Source: Fragilaria crotonensis | Taxonomy: Eukaryota; Bacillariophyta; Fragilariophyceae; Fragilariales; Fragilariaceae | Assembly (NCBI GenBank): GCA_022925895.1 | Contig: JAKSYS010000668.1 | Span: 1 to 34,037, forward strand | DNA length: 34,037 nt | Direction of reading: 5' to 3' | In this document: positions 1 to 9,944 of the stretch, piece by piece | Layout: each line of letters begins with the position of its first letter | Position numbering within the stretch: position 1 is the first letter of the stretch | Notes under the pieces: generated by a model | What the model was told of the DNA's origin: nothing | The model's input: only the letters and a program-made list of their open reading frames with translations | Database searches by the model: none | Translations under genes and position numbers: made by a program

Positions 1-370
1 CGCAAGATTCCTATCTGTAACTCTTGTTCGAAAACAATTTGTCCGAACGATAGTCTGCCAATGGGCAAAAATGAATTTACCGTATTGTAGAACAAGCTCG
101 TGTGTAGGAAGGTGAAGGTGATATTGGTATGACCAAATAGTTAATAGACAAACATATTATACATAGTCATTCAGGATTTATACATGGAAGTCTCTGGGTG
201 CGTCACGTTTTGACATGAGATCTGATCGTAAATTACGGAATTTCGTGGTTGAGACATTTTCAATATGCAGTGACAAATTCTACCAATCCTGTGCAGTACG
301 ATACACTATGTGAGCAGGAATTCCGGAACCTCCTGTATTAGACACTCGATCAAATGTGAGGTACCCACTA

Positions 371-528
371 TATAATATATATATGTATCCATGTCCGTGA
401 TTTGTATATTCCTCTTGCAATACAAAGATACGAAATGTACAGTACTGCAGTAACGGTACTGACTGTTGACGTCAGCTGTCGGCATCGACCACCAGATCCA
501 GCAGAAGAAAAAGATTTTTTCATCACAC
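371..528. repeat. Dispersed repeat, copy A
   Basis: This block matches 6562-6746 in the same orientation. Both copies run from a TATATATA tract through GTATCCATGTCC, CAATACAAAGATACGAA and GTACAGTACTG to TTGACGTCAGCTGTCGGCAT, then CCACCAGATCCA and a TTTTTTCATCACAC end. The copies differ by small indels and substitutions. Copy A lies upstream of the amine oxidase pseudogene and copy B directly upstream of the bilin reductase gene. The complementary strand reads as a short ORF in both copies, with the shared peptide CWIWW and PTADVNS; I take this as a by-product of the repeat rather than a gene. Confidence 0.8.
467..474. promoter_or_regulatory. TGACGTCA palindrome (CRE/bZIP-like site) in repeat copy A
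   Basis: A perfect 8-bp TGACGTCA palindrome, followed by GCTGTCGGCATC. It is conserved base for base in copy B at 6677-6684. TGACGTCA is the classical bZIP/CREB core, and diatom CO2/cAMP-responsive promoters are known to use TGACGT-type elements. Function here is inferred only from the motif and its conservation. Confidence 0.35.
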
Positions 529-683
529 ACTAATATAGTCTACTAGTCTACTCGGAGTATATTTTATAGTCGTAATAATCGTTCTTTATATGCATCATAT
601 GCCATATGAGCTAACACTGCTCTCTACAGTAGTTCGTGCTATGGATGACGACTTTACTTAAAGCGGATAGTTTCTCAACATCA

Positions 684-711
684 TGATCAATGATCAATGA
701 TCAATGATCAA
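684..711. repeat. TGATCAA x4 microsatellite
   Basis: Four perfect tandem copies of the 7-mer TGATCAA. The only in-frame ATG for the following amine oxidase reading frame (697) lies inside the array, so changes in unit number would alter the putative N-terminus or shift its frame. Confidence 0.85.
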
Positions 712-2055
712 TCATCTATCATTCCATCACGTTTGACTCCTCCACTCGCAACATCAGATGTCATCATTATAGGTGCTGGTGCATCAGGTCTCACGGCAGC
801 TCAACTGACGTCGATTTACGAATCACCATGGTGGAAGCGTGCTACGATATTGGTGGATGCGTCAAGGGTGTGAGAGATTTGGTGGACGGGACACGTGGTT
901 GAGATGGGAGCTGAAATCTTTGATGGTCGAGGAAACGTCTTGACCGATCTTGTCGAGCAATACATAACCCGTTGGACACATCTTCTCCAGCAACCGAATG
1001 GACAACGACAATTGCCGCTGTGTGTAGATGTTTTCATCACTTCATATGCCGACGGTAGTCCGTCTCCCACGCCTACCAAGAATGGAGAGTATGGAATGTA
1101 TTATTGTGGAGGAGCATTGATGATCTTTGATGATGAGCATCTTTATCCTCTGGAGAGGTTACTAGGGACTATGCATGAGCTGCCCTGCACGAGACAACGT
1201 CCAAACAGGACATTCGACTGGCCTTCCACTTCATTTACAAGAAATGGCAGTTGCTGGATACGGGAATACGGCTGGAAACACTAAACTAGCAAACACATCG
1301 CTACATATAATGTTGGCGTTTGAAGAGCACTGGGAGGAGAAAGACGAGGGTGATGCCTGTGTCAACCCCAAAATCTCAATGCCAGGTGTTGTGCGAGAGC
1401 TGTACAGCGATCTGCGATGACATCCGAATCTAGAAGTCAAATTAGAGTGGAAGGCAGCCAAAGTGGAGGCACCGAAGGATGGGATCAGAATTCTGCCAAC
1501 TGACGGTTCTGTACTTTGCGGAAATTCTGTCATCGCAACGATACCACCCAAGTATTGGTCGACATTCCGGAACTACCGGAAGAAAAAGAAATCGCGAGGA
1601 AGCGCACATGAAAGTTATACTCAAGTTTAAGAAGCGTCCTTGGCAGCAGGCCTTCGAGGACTGATTTGCGCCGATGGGTTACCGATACCCGAACTGTGGT
1701 TCCGAGACTTGGGAGAGTCGCACACCGCAGCATGCTTCTTGAATTCAGGCTTTTCCCTGGAGTATTGGAACTACGCAAGGGTGACCAAAAAGGCAACTAA
1801 AGTTGTTTTGAATAATTGTCCACCGTTCTGAGTATTCCGCTACGAGACTTGGAAACGAGAACGCACGTTAGGGATGTTGGATACATGTTACCCAAAACTC
1901 CAGCGTTCACGGAAGAAATGGCGAAGCCCCATTGATGTATTTACTTTGCCGGCGAGGGTACGCACACCAAGGCATGCTGTACAGTTCAAGCTGCCATGGA
2001 GACAGGGACTAGAGCCGCGCAACAGATCCTGGCGTATCTAGCCAGACCGCGCTGA
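697..2055 (+). pseudogene. Flavin-containing amine/polyamine oxidase, frameshifted pseudogene
   Basis: Members of this family oxidise amines or polyamines using FAD. The N-terminal dinucleotide-binding motif is clear: DVIIIGAGASGLTAA from about 757. It is followed, in a second frame, by the continuation MVEACYDIGGC (about 828-860) and, in a third, by VEMGAEIFDGRGNVL (from about 898). The centre holds KDGIRILPTDGSVLCGNSVIATIPPK (about 1476-1548 in pieces). The C-terminal FAD motif YFAGEGTHTKACCTVQAAM ends with a stop at 2053-2055. At least five frame changes and a TGA after the first block break the gene. The start is taken at 697, the only in-frame ATG after the stop at 691. Substrate cannot be told. 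The block order matches a full-length oxidase of roughly 450 residues. It may be a real pseudogene, or partly a victim of the indel problem seen across the window. Confidence 0.75.
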
Positions 2056-2299
2056 ACGAGTAGTTGATCACATTAGCTTGACGCTTCAATCCGCGAGATT
2101 CTGTTGCACCTCGTTTAGACGCGAAACTTTCGAACAAAGTGCTCTTTCTCATGCATTCGCAGGTATCGATAAAAAGAAAGTTTTGAAATATTCCGAACAC
2201 TGCGGTCACCTCTACGTCACTGCGCTCTCGCGACAAGGACATAACTTCCCAGATCTTGAGGTTCATTGAGAGCAGTCCATGCCCCTCTAACATATCGTA

Positions 2300-2760
2300 C
2301 TACACCACATGAATATCATCGTCAAAGCGTCGAGTGTCATTAATTGAGCTCGCTTGCTTAAACAATTTCGACTTGTAGTTGGCGAGATGCAACTTCGTAC
2401 GTCCAGTCCGTAAAATTCATTTCGCCATCAGTTCCAAATCTCTGCGCTCCAATGTTCCACTACGAGTCAGGTCCAGTTTGCGGGATTTGCTCCCGAATCT
2501 TGTTAATCAAATCATAGTCAACTTTCTTCATTTCTTGCAGCATAAACACCAAAAAGTCCAACTAGGTAACTGTCCCATCGGAACTAGTGGTCATAGCACG
2601 AAGGACTTCCAAAGTCAGTTCATGTCTCCAAAGCCTCTTGTGGTGCACACGAATTCTTTGTCCCACGATGAAACTAAGCGACAGTCCCTAGAAAGTGACT
2701 CATCGCACCTACGGCATGAAGAGCACGGCAAATAACTTTATAGATAGCTAGTCTGCTTGA
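2300..2760 (-). pseudogene. Paired EF-hand tail of a membrane protein (TPK potassium-channel-like), degraded
   Basis: Read on the minus strand, one frame gives a hydrophobic stretch (KLFAVLFMP), then HKRLWRHELTLEVLRAM. Next come a Ser/Thr-Asp-Gly EF-hand-like loop (TTSSDGTVT), an in-frame TAG and LDFLVFMLQEMKKVDYDLI. After a frame change the second loop KLDLTRSGTLERRDLEL follows, with the 12-residue pattern D-x-T-x-S-G-x-L-x-x-x-D, then a TGA and a basic tail ending at 2300. The order of a last hydrophobic helix, an Arg-rich linker and two EF-hands resembles the C-terminus of calcium-regulated two-pore potassium channels of stramenopiles; this assignment comes from memory of the family. No pore segment is visible upstream, so it is a fragment. 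Two in-frame stops make decay more likely than sequencing error. Confidence 0.5.
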
Positions 2761-2908
2761 ACACCACAATCTGCGCGCCGAGTTGTTCAGACTACTCAAC
2801 GAATTTTGCGACGGCGCGCTGGTCTTTCTCACTCGCGATGCATCGCCGTTGCCTGTGTGACGGCGTCGACGAGCCGCGCTGCCACCGGGTCGGATCATTA
2901 TCATCTCT

Positions 2909-4080
2909 CTAGAGAAGCTCGTAGGCATTGATAAGGCTACTGTTGCTACTGTGGAACATACGCCAGAGCATGCCCAGACTCTTGCTGCCACGAATGCCGC
3001 AAACGCCGTTTCCCCACCACGAAAGGGGTTTTTCCAAGTGACTGTACCACCAATCCTCCGTATGAATTGGAAGGAGCATCGCTGGTGAGATTATGAAGCA
3101 AAGGTAGCCATTTGCTCCCATAAGCTCAGCCACCTGTTTGGTCAGTGCATTTGTGTAAGTCTCAAATATCACAAAGGTTATGCGCATTTCCTCGAGCAGT
3201 TGCTTTGCGCCCCGCAAAACATTAACATCATGGCCCTCTGTATCGATTTTAAGGACAAAGATATCATCATCTTGTTGGAAAATATTGAGGTCTTTCAATG
3301 ACGAAACAAGAAGGTCCATCGTGAAGGTGGGCACGACAGTGATTCTGCTCTCGTCAAGCGTGTGGTTGGTTTCGTTTGACATGCTGCACTTGGTGACATT
3401 TTTGAAAATCAGCTGTCATGGGACCGAGTTCCTGGTCAGTGCCATCCACCAGACCCCCGCCCTCGTGACCAGGGTCACTAAATGAGAGATAGCCAGTTAC
3501 GTCCGAGAGAGCAATGTTGAGACGAAGCATGTCTTGAGCGGAAATTCCACTTCTTCTCTCTTGCTAGGTCGTCTAGTTCACAAAACACTTGCGGGGACGG
3601 CTCGACAGAAATGAGCTTAAAGGGAACAGCAAACCCAAAGCACATGCCAACAATCTTGTGAAAAGCGCCAAGAATGCTTTCCGCATCATCGCCATTGTTA
3701 GCTCCAACGTCAAATATGAGGCGCGTGTTCCCATTGCCCTCGGAAGCGTACTTGTCTGAAATGGCTCTGAAATAAGGTGCCAGGATGGTGAGGTCGCTGC
3801 AACCTAAACCCCAGTGATTAAATCGAACCTCTGTCTCAACAACCTGCTTAAACATCTCTCTGAGTACCTCGCGAGTGAGGGTGTGCTGGTTTGACACGAA
3901 GGAGTCTACGTGTGAATTATTTCCTACTGTGGTTGAGGTCCAGGCTGTTGTGCTCATCACGGATAGTCCACGCAGATACGACATGCTGAATACTGATGAA
4001 ATGACTATCGCTCCGCCAAGGAGCAATATGAGCAATAGGACAATTCCACTAGCCCTCGCCATGACATTCCTGCTCTTCAA
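2909..4080 (-). CDS. FkbM-family SAM-dependent methyltransferase, membrane-anchored, frameshifted
   Basis: The N-terminal part (3478-4080) starts MKSRNVMARA. It has a hydrophobic anchor at about residues 12-32, then the SAM-binding motif IFDVGANNGDD at 122-132 and ISVEPSPQVFCELDDLA. The C-terminal part (2909-3382) has FVLKIDTEGHDVNVLRGA, the hallmark of the FkbM C-terminal half, followed by FVIFETY. Between them a third frame gives MLRLNIALSDVTGYLSF, the expected bridge, so two single-base frame changes interrupt an otherwise complete protein of about 385 residues. FkbM enzymes methylate hydroxyl groups of sugars or small molecules. The N-terminal anchor with a lumenal catalytic domain would fit a Golgi glycan-modifying role, which is inference. 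The stop at 2909 leaves about 100 bp before the EF-hand pseudogene on the same strand. Confidence 0.75.
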
Positions 4081-5181
4081 ATGGCTTCCTGTTTCTATTT
4101 CTCCTCTTGGATGTTGCGGATCTCTGTGTTGTCTGGTGTCAGATCATACTGTGCTTTACTGTTGGTACTGTTGGTGGAATCGACGGTACGACCGCATGTA
4201 CGACGACAACGATGTCGAGCTCGACAGTACGACTGTACCAAAGTACGACTGTAGTAAAACTAATTGTTCGTGCGGATCGACGTCCAGCAATGTCTATCAA
4301 GAGAGGAGGATCTTGGTTGGACGATTGTTGGCAAAGGTTCAAGTACAAGACCAAGACCTGACATGAGGAGTTATGCCTTGAAGGCTGGAACTGTATGAAA
4401 GCCTTATTAGGCATATGTCTCTTGGGATTTGGAGACTGGATTGATGTACTTGGTTTGCTTTCGGTCTTAGGTTGGTCTTGTTCCAATTCGGACTTAAGGA
4501 AAGCAATCTTGTGTTAGTGTTGTTTGTTGGATGGGATGTGTTCAATCTGGGAGCTTTTGGGTCAAGAACAAGATTGGAATCGATCTAGAAAATGTAATTC
4601 TAGATCTCACAATATTCGAAAACAGTATTTGGTAGTGTCTAGGAGAACTACTGGATTAAGGTTCTGTTATATTGTTGAATTGTTTAACAGTCTGGGACAC
4701 TGATTCGTCGCAAAACTGACCGAATCAACAATTTATCGTGAGCCCGTGTATGGATTATATGGATATGATAAGATTCAAAGAAATGACAGTATCACAGTTG
4801 GGAGGCGTACGTGAAAGGGTCATTTCTATGCATTCTAAAATTGAAACCCATCGATGATATATACTACCGTCATAGACCGTATAGCGTAGAGGTCGTTTAC
4901 CGGTATCGTAGGTAGTCGAAGGGCTGAAAGACTTCAGACCCACTGTACTCGAGTCCTAGCTAGAGCCAGGGCCGTATTTGGCCACCTGCAGAACGTAAGA
5001 TTCTACTAAAGAACATCAATGATGTACGATAAAGGCCTTGATGGCGATGCAATCGAGCCTGCAAGGTGGATTATGTACAGTTAGATAGTCCATAGTTTCT
5101 GAATCGTCAGCGGTAGTGCGATGACGTTCACAACGCGGTACAATACATCATCAATCACCGTCAGCTGGAGAGTCAGGAACG
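4081..5181. other. Intergenic stretch, no recognisable gene
   Basis: Only short overlapping ORFs without family motifs are present. It contains short palindromic runs (for example around 4585-4605, TCTAGA half-sites) and pyrimidine-poor GT-rich tracts near 4300-4560. I see no RNA gene, tandem array or transposon end. It may hold the FkbM promoter, since that gene is transcribed leftward from 4080. Confidence 0.5.
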
Positions 5182-6410
5182 TTATACAATCCGATCAGCG
5201 GCAACCGCAAGTTGGTGAATTCCCTTCTCGGCAGCGTGAATTGGACGAAGTAACCAATCAGGAGGAGTGAGTTCATTCTTCTCCACTCTTACGATGGCAT
5301 ACAGACTTGTTGCCGTAAGCACTGTCATAAGTGCACCCCCAGTACCACCTTCCAAAAACGTCCCAATCCAGGCCATATTCCATCATCGTCATCATCGTCC
5401 CATGAGAGAATTACTTTGACGAAACTTTTGAGGCCACGCATGAGTACGGAGGATGACAAGAGTGCCATATTGAGTCGTCGTGTCGTTTGTTTTCACACAG
5501 CACGAGGGTATGCTGCGGTCCCAAACACGGCAACACTTCCAGTATGACGAATCACAGCTGGATTCGAATTGTGTCGCATGAAACAATATTGCATCAATTT
5601 GGCAATCGGAAATCCCAATTTTTCATGTGTTTCCGACATGAGACCACCCACGTTAAGGAACAGACACCAATGGAAATCACGGAACCGAGTCCTTTCTTTT
5701 CGTGATTGGTCGCGAGAACCGCTAAAAATTGAAACAAAAGCTCCGGACAACATCAACACATCATCCAAGTCCAATGCTCTGAGGACAGCCCCCACACTCG
5801 TACTGGCCTTCATCAATCGTTGCATATCTCGTTTAAGATTCGAATCTCTTTCTTGTGCATCCTCGACAGTATTTTCGCTTCACGTTTGGTAATTGTCCCA
5901 TCCGCCTTGGCCTTTTGGGTCACTTGTACGAGATGTCGATGATGGTGAATTCGATGTTTGACTTGTAGGATGGAACGACCGGCCAGGGAAACTCGGAGCA
6001 CGTCGAACAATGGCGAATTTTGCCTGCAAGAAGTTCTGTCGCCACGTTCGGATGGCTTGTTCCAACTTTTTCGACCACTGACCCGAAACATGGTAATACA
6101 ATGGATCTGACTCCGAGCGTGAGGAGCAAAGAATAGTAGAATAGTACCATACAAAGTTGTCAGGATGGCTCGTACTGCAGGGTAGAATACTTAGAAAATG
6201 GTTTGGCGTCATATTTGTTGTCATCCTCATGGTCGTAGATGTGATGGAAATCAAGCTTCTCGAGGAGCTTGTCAACATTGCGAAGAGGTGTCGGTTTGAG
6301 AGGCACCTTGGATATGGTGTGGGAAGTGGAGCCCTGCTCTGGCGACTGATGCCAACCGCAACAGGAGGAGCACTACCAGATACAGCGATAATCCTGGTTG
6401 TGATATCCAT
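5182..6410 (-). CDS. Unrecognised coding-like region, probably one frameshifted gene
   Basis: I do not recognise this product. Several minus-strand frames look protein-like and follow one another. They are LRNVDKLLEKLDFHHIYDH near 6250, QWSKKLEQAIRTWRQ near 6065, and TVEDAQERDSNLKRDMQRL running into ASTSVGAVLRALDLDDVLM (about 5890-5760). Then come LSGAFVSIFSG, and finally the 64-codon frame 5182-5376 with MAWIGTFLEGGTGG. The last piece holds a hydrophobic helix (GGALMTVLTATSLYAIV) and a polar C-terminus ending AADRIV. If joined, it would be a protein of roughly 350-400 residues with a helical middle and a C-terminal membrane segment. The alternative is a separate small membrane protein at 5182-5376 plus non-coding DNA. 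A poly-Asp run from a GAT/GAC-rich tract lies at 5377-5400. Confidence 0.3.
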
Positions 6411-6561
6411 GATTGCCGACTACCGGTGGTCATTGGAGCATGGAGTCGATGTGCCTTGCAGTTCGCAGTCAATATGCAGTATGCAGATATGGATCCATGG
6501 TTCGTGGTTGTCTTGGAATAGTGCGGACTGCAGAGTCTGGATACCAGTTACCAGTGGCATC

Positions 6562-6746
6562 ATATGTATATATATGTATGTATCCATGTCCTTGATTTGT
6601 ACTGTAGTATATTTATTTTGCAATACAAAGATACGAAGTGTACAGTACTGAGTCTGGACTAACGGTATTGTACTGTTGACGTCAGCTGTCGGCATCAACC
6701 ACCAGATCCAACAGAAGGAAAAAGATACATGTTTTTTCATCACACT
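6562..6746. repeat. Dispersed repeat, copy B, upstream of the bilin reductase
   Basis: Partner of the block at 371-528 (same orientation). It is slightly longer because of insertions after the TATATATG tract and between GTACAGTACTGA and TGTTGACGTCAG. It ends about 87 bp before the ATG of the bilin reductase, so it makes up most of that gene's proximal promoter or 5' UTR. Confidence 0.8.
6677..6684. promoter_or_regulatory. TGACGTCA palindrome, about 150 bp upstream of the bilin reductase ATG
   Basis: Perfect copy of the bZIP/CREB-type core found at 467-474, with the same flanking GCTGTCGGCATC. Its spacing to the start codon at 6833 fits a proximal promoter element. Its role in light or CO2 control is only a hypothesis from the motif. 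Confidence 0.4.
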
Positions 6747-6832
6747 TACAACTTGACGATTGAAGAGAAACAAACTGAAACTACATTGACGTTGACACTG
6801 ACACTTACTACCACAACACACATTAAGAAATC

Positions 6833-7767
6833 ATGAAGATTAGTCTCCTACCTGTAGTTCCTTTGCTGATAAGTTCTATCCACGCCTTTGCAGTTGAGTC
6901 GAATCAACACCAAACAAGACAGCGTACCACAACACCAACATGCACACGGGTCCTACCGTCATCACGGAAATGGATTTGCCGACCATGTGAGGCAACGTCC
7001 GATTCTCAGAATGGACTCTACCGGCCCTTTCTGGATTATGCATGGAAAAAATTGGAACATGCCGGAATCTTGCTTCCGTCGGACGGCAGTCTAGTTCCTT
7101 CCGACCTGGCCGTCAACACTGCGTTGCAAAAGGCATGCCGAAGGAACGATCGTCAAGATATCGGTCGACGCCAAACGAGGAACTAGTCCAGTCCAGTGGC
7201 CGATACGCCTTGCTCGAAACACTCTTGCCAGAAGAAAACGACACGAATATCAAAGGCATCCAAGTGTTGAACCTTGTGGTGTTTGGAACTCCACCACTCC
7301 CCGTGTGGGGTGTCGATCTTGTTAGTTTGCCGGGCAACCGACATTTGTTGGCCATGGATGTACAGCCCATGGTGGCCTCAACATCATCCACGAATGATGA
7401 CAAATGGAAGGCATGGCACGACACTCATGTCCGGGATACCTTCGAATGGGGCGGTGATTTGCCAGAGGCAGCTAGAAAATTCTTTTCTCCTCATGCACTC
7501 TGGACAAGACTGTCCGGAGAGAACGCCGTAGAGACGATCCAAACTACTGTTTTTGCCGCATTCTGTGCCCACCTAGATCTGTACTTGGAATATGTGGCTT
7601 CGTCGCGTGCTGAAACACCTCTCGCGGAAAACCATCAAGCCGAATACTTGGACTATCGCTTGGCCAACGATCCGGCTCGACCCATGCTGCAATCTCTATA
7701 TGGACCCGAGTGGACCGAACGAGTGCTGGAGGAGGTATTGTTCAATAAGGATCGAGTCCTCCCCTGA
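6833..7767 (+). CDS. Ferredoxin-dependent bilin reductase (HY2/PebB/PcyA family), plastid-targeted, frameshifted
   Basis: This family reduces biliverdin or its products with electrons from ferredoxin to make phytobilin chromophores. The C-terminal two thirds (frame from about 7190) carry family blocks. They are PLPVWGVDLVSLPGNRHLLAMDVQPM, FSPHALWTRLSG, a helix LDLYLEYV, and the signature EYLDYRLANDPARPML followed by LYGPEWTERVLEEVLF. The N-terminus MKISLLPVVPLLISSIHAFAVES is a signal peptide with an IHAFA motif like the ASAFAP site of diatom bipartite plastid presequences, so plastid import is likely. It then reads FLDYAWKKLEHAGIL. Between 7110 and 7195 the conserved sense moves through three frames (KGMP, then GTIVKISVDAKRGTSPVQ, then GRYALLET). 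One break lies at GG 7143-7144, where GGG would restore the frame. Expected length is about 310 residues. The exact bilin product cannot be told. Confidence 0.85.
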
Positions 7768-7893
7768 ATAAAGCGTAAAATGACAGTCATGGTTTCATCA
7801 TGTTAAAAACCCAATTAACATAAATTTCTGGATTATTAGATAGCCTGGTGCTATCTCACTTCCGTGGGTCAACAGGAGAGGCGCATTGAAACA

Positions 7894-8040
7894 TTAGCGT
7901 TCCGTGTTGGAAGTATCATCCTTGACACGAACCTTGCGCAACCTCAAGGGATGCTGCCTCCAAGCAATATCACGACGCTTGAGTCGTTCATCTACGACAC
8001 CCTAGACTCGTTTGGTTTCCTGAGGCACACCTGACGTCAT
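7894..8040 (-). CDS. Possible small basic protein or terminal exon, with one in-frame TAG
   Basis: On the minus strand an ATG at 8040 opens MTSGVPQETKRV, then a TAG, then GVVDERLKRRDIAWRQHP and LRLRKVRVKDDTSNTER to a TAA at 7894. Composition (Arg/Lys-rich, W-x-x-H-P-L-R) looks coding rather than random, and it sits between the convergent bilin reductase and NadA genes. I do not recognise a family. It could be a short basic protein, a 3' exon of an unannotated gene, or chance. A third TGACGTCA lies at 8032-8039 and overlaps the putative start. Confidence 0.25.
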
Positions 8041-8094
8041 TTGTGTTATGGTGCGTACCGATGTAGAATTGCAACTCGTACGTTAAACATGAAA

Positions 8095-9944
8095 CTATGA
8101 TGAGTTTGTTGCACATGCGCGCACTTTATCAATCAACTGCGCCGGTAACTCCTTTTGTATCATGAAATCCCTCATGTACATTATAGATTCGACGCCGAGA
8201 TCCATAGCCTTGACCCCATTGATACTCTTTCCTCGAAGCCGATCAGGTGGCAAGTGCGCCTTCAACGTCAATTCCTTATCACCTGCTGCGACCATATCAA
8301 TAATGTTCTGCAGTGCATCCAAATCATTCATCTTCATAAACGGACAGGTAGCACATCCACCTGCTGTACTGCAACCTTCACCACCTCCAACACCCGGTAC
8401 AATTGCCAAGTCATCACTACTACCCTCATCGACACCCATGATAGCTTGCGACGAAACTGGAAAAATGATTTCCACTTCGATTTGAGACTTGGTTTGTTCC
8501 AAAATATCTTGAACTGATTTCACAATGGACGTGACCATGCCCGCTTCCGTCCCTAAAATGAAACGCAATCGTTCGGTCGATCCGGGTGTGGCTGCGGCAC
8601 GTGTGGCATGATGAGCGATGAATCGCAAAATGTCCGATGTGGATCCCACAACACCACCGCGCGCCGCCATCTTTCATCGACTTGAATGGATTTTTCCATG
8701 GCAATGGAAAACATTTCACCAGGTACTTCCAAATGAGCAGTCACGTAACAATCACTGTAATGATCACGGACGGTCTGAACAATGGATTTTCAAACATGTG
8801 ATGGACAATGCAGTTTCAGACGGAAAGACAGTTAATTTGGAACGGAGTTGTTGGAGGGTTTGACGATTGTGTGCGGATGCAATTCCTGACGAATCCTTTC
8901 ATCAGTCCAAGCATGGTTGCCATTATTATTATTGCCGAGGATGGAATCAAACAGCGTTTGTAAATTCTCTCCCATGTACGTGTCCGGTCCATACAGAATC
9001 TTGAGATCGGGTCCGATTTGAGCGGATGCTTGCAGCATGGTTTGCAAGACGTTACTGGAAGTGCAGGTAATTGTGGGTACGATTGACGAACTGACAGCCT
9101 TGGTTTCCAGGGATGTGTTAATGTAAACGACATGTAGCGCTTGCTCGTTCTTCATTTCCATTTGCAACCATGCTCGATAGGAATCTCGTTCGGCCGATTC
9201 TGCCAACGAACATCCAATGGCGGCCGATGTGGCCCTGTAGACAGGAACGTGTCCAAAGTTGTTTCGGTGCATAATGGCAGACACCGATTCGCTCATAAAG
9301 TCGACTCCCAAACAAGCAACGGCCTGAACGTTTGCAGTTTCACACATGTCAACAGCCATGTCACCCATTTTCAAGGAATCGGCAATTCCAATCCTATTTT
9401 TGAATTCCGGCGCGGATCGTTGGACGGCAGTCAATACACCCTGGAGTTCAACATCCATGTAGTAATGCGCCACAACGCCCATGTTGGCCCTTAACAAGGA
9501 CTCACCAAGTCGAGCGATGGCATCTGGATCAGGATCGAGGTACTATATTGAATGTGATTGTGATTGTGATGAATGTTGTTGTTGTGGATCAGATGGATGG
9601 TATTGTTGTGAACAAGATGACGACGATGCAACATGGCAATGCAAATAGTGTAACGATGAAATGCAACCCACGTTCGACGCAGCACACACATCACGCACAT
9701 CACACACACAAAACAGCAAAAGAAAGCAACTAACCTGCGCTTGGGCTTCCGCAAAAGGGCCCTGAGGAACAATTGACTTGTTTGGACCAATCACAATCGA
9801 AGGAAAGATATCCACAGATTGATCGTATGATGCCACCGCTGTGGATTGCAGTCGACGGTAGCTGCGACTGTAACGACCAACAAGTACCGGTAGTGAAAGG
9901 GTTGGAGCGACGCGAAGGCGACTCCGCAGCAGCATGGCATTCAT
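8095..9944 (-). CDS. nadA: Quinolinate synthase (NadA), two exons, probable mitochondrial presequence, frameshifted
   Basis: NadA condenses iminoaspartate with dihydroxyacetone phosphate to quinolinate, the pyridine precursor of NAD, using a [4Fe-4S] cluster. Exon 1 (9735-9944) encodes an Arg/Ser-rich amphipathic start, MNAMLLRSRLRVAPTL, typical of mitochondrial import, and ends GPFAEAQAQ. The intron (9543-9734, GTTAGT...ATATAG) is phase 0 and rich in CA/GT repeats. Exon 2 opens YLDPDPDAIARLGESLLRAN and continues with MGVVAHYYMDVELQG. The three cluster cysteines are visible in VACLGVDFMSES, GNCIVHHMF and GCATCPFMKMNDL. DCYVTAHLEVPGEMF and RGGVVGSTSDIL are also standard blocks. Between 8670 and 8870 the sense changes frame about four times; one break is a single C at 8817 where CC is expected. 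No SufE-like domain is fused, unlike the plant enzyme. Confidence 0.9.

Noticed and set aside
306..530. Minus-strand 74-codon ORF sharing a CWIWW peptide with an ORF at 6420-6821
   Set aside because: The shared peptide comes from the dispersed DNA repeat; the surrounding frames diverge and no start or family is supported.
5810..5860. GATTCGAATC as a possible tRNA T-arm
   Set aside because: No matching acceptor, D or anticodon stems can be folded around it.
7110..7195. An intron joining the two bilin reductase frames
   Set aside because: Conserved family residues are encoded through the whole interval in successive frames, so removing it would delete conserved sequence; frame breaks explain it better.
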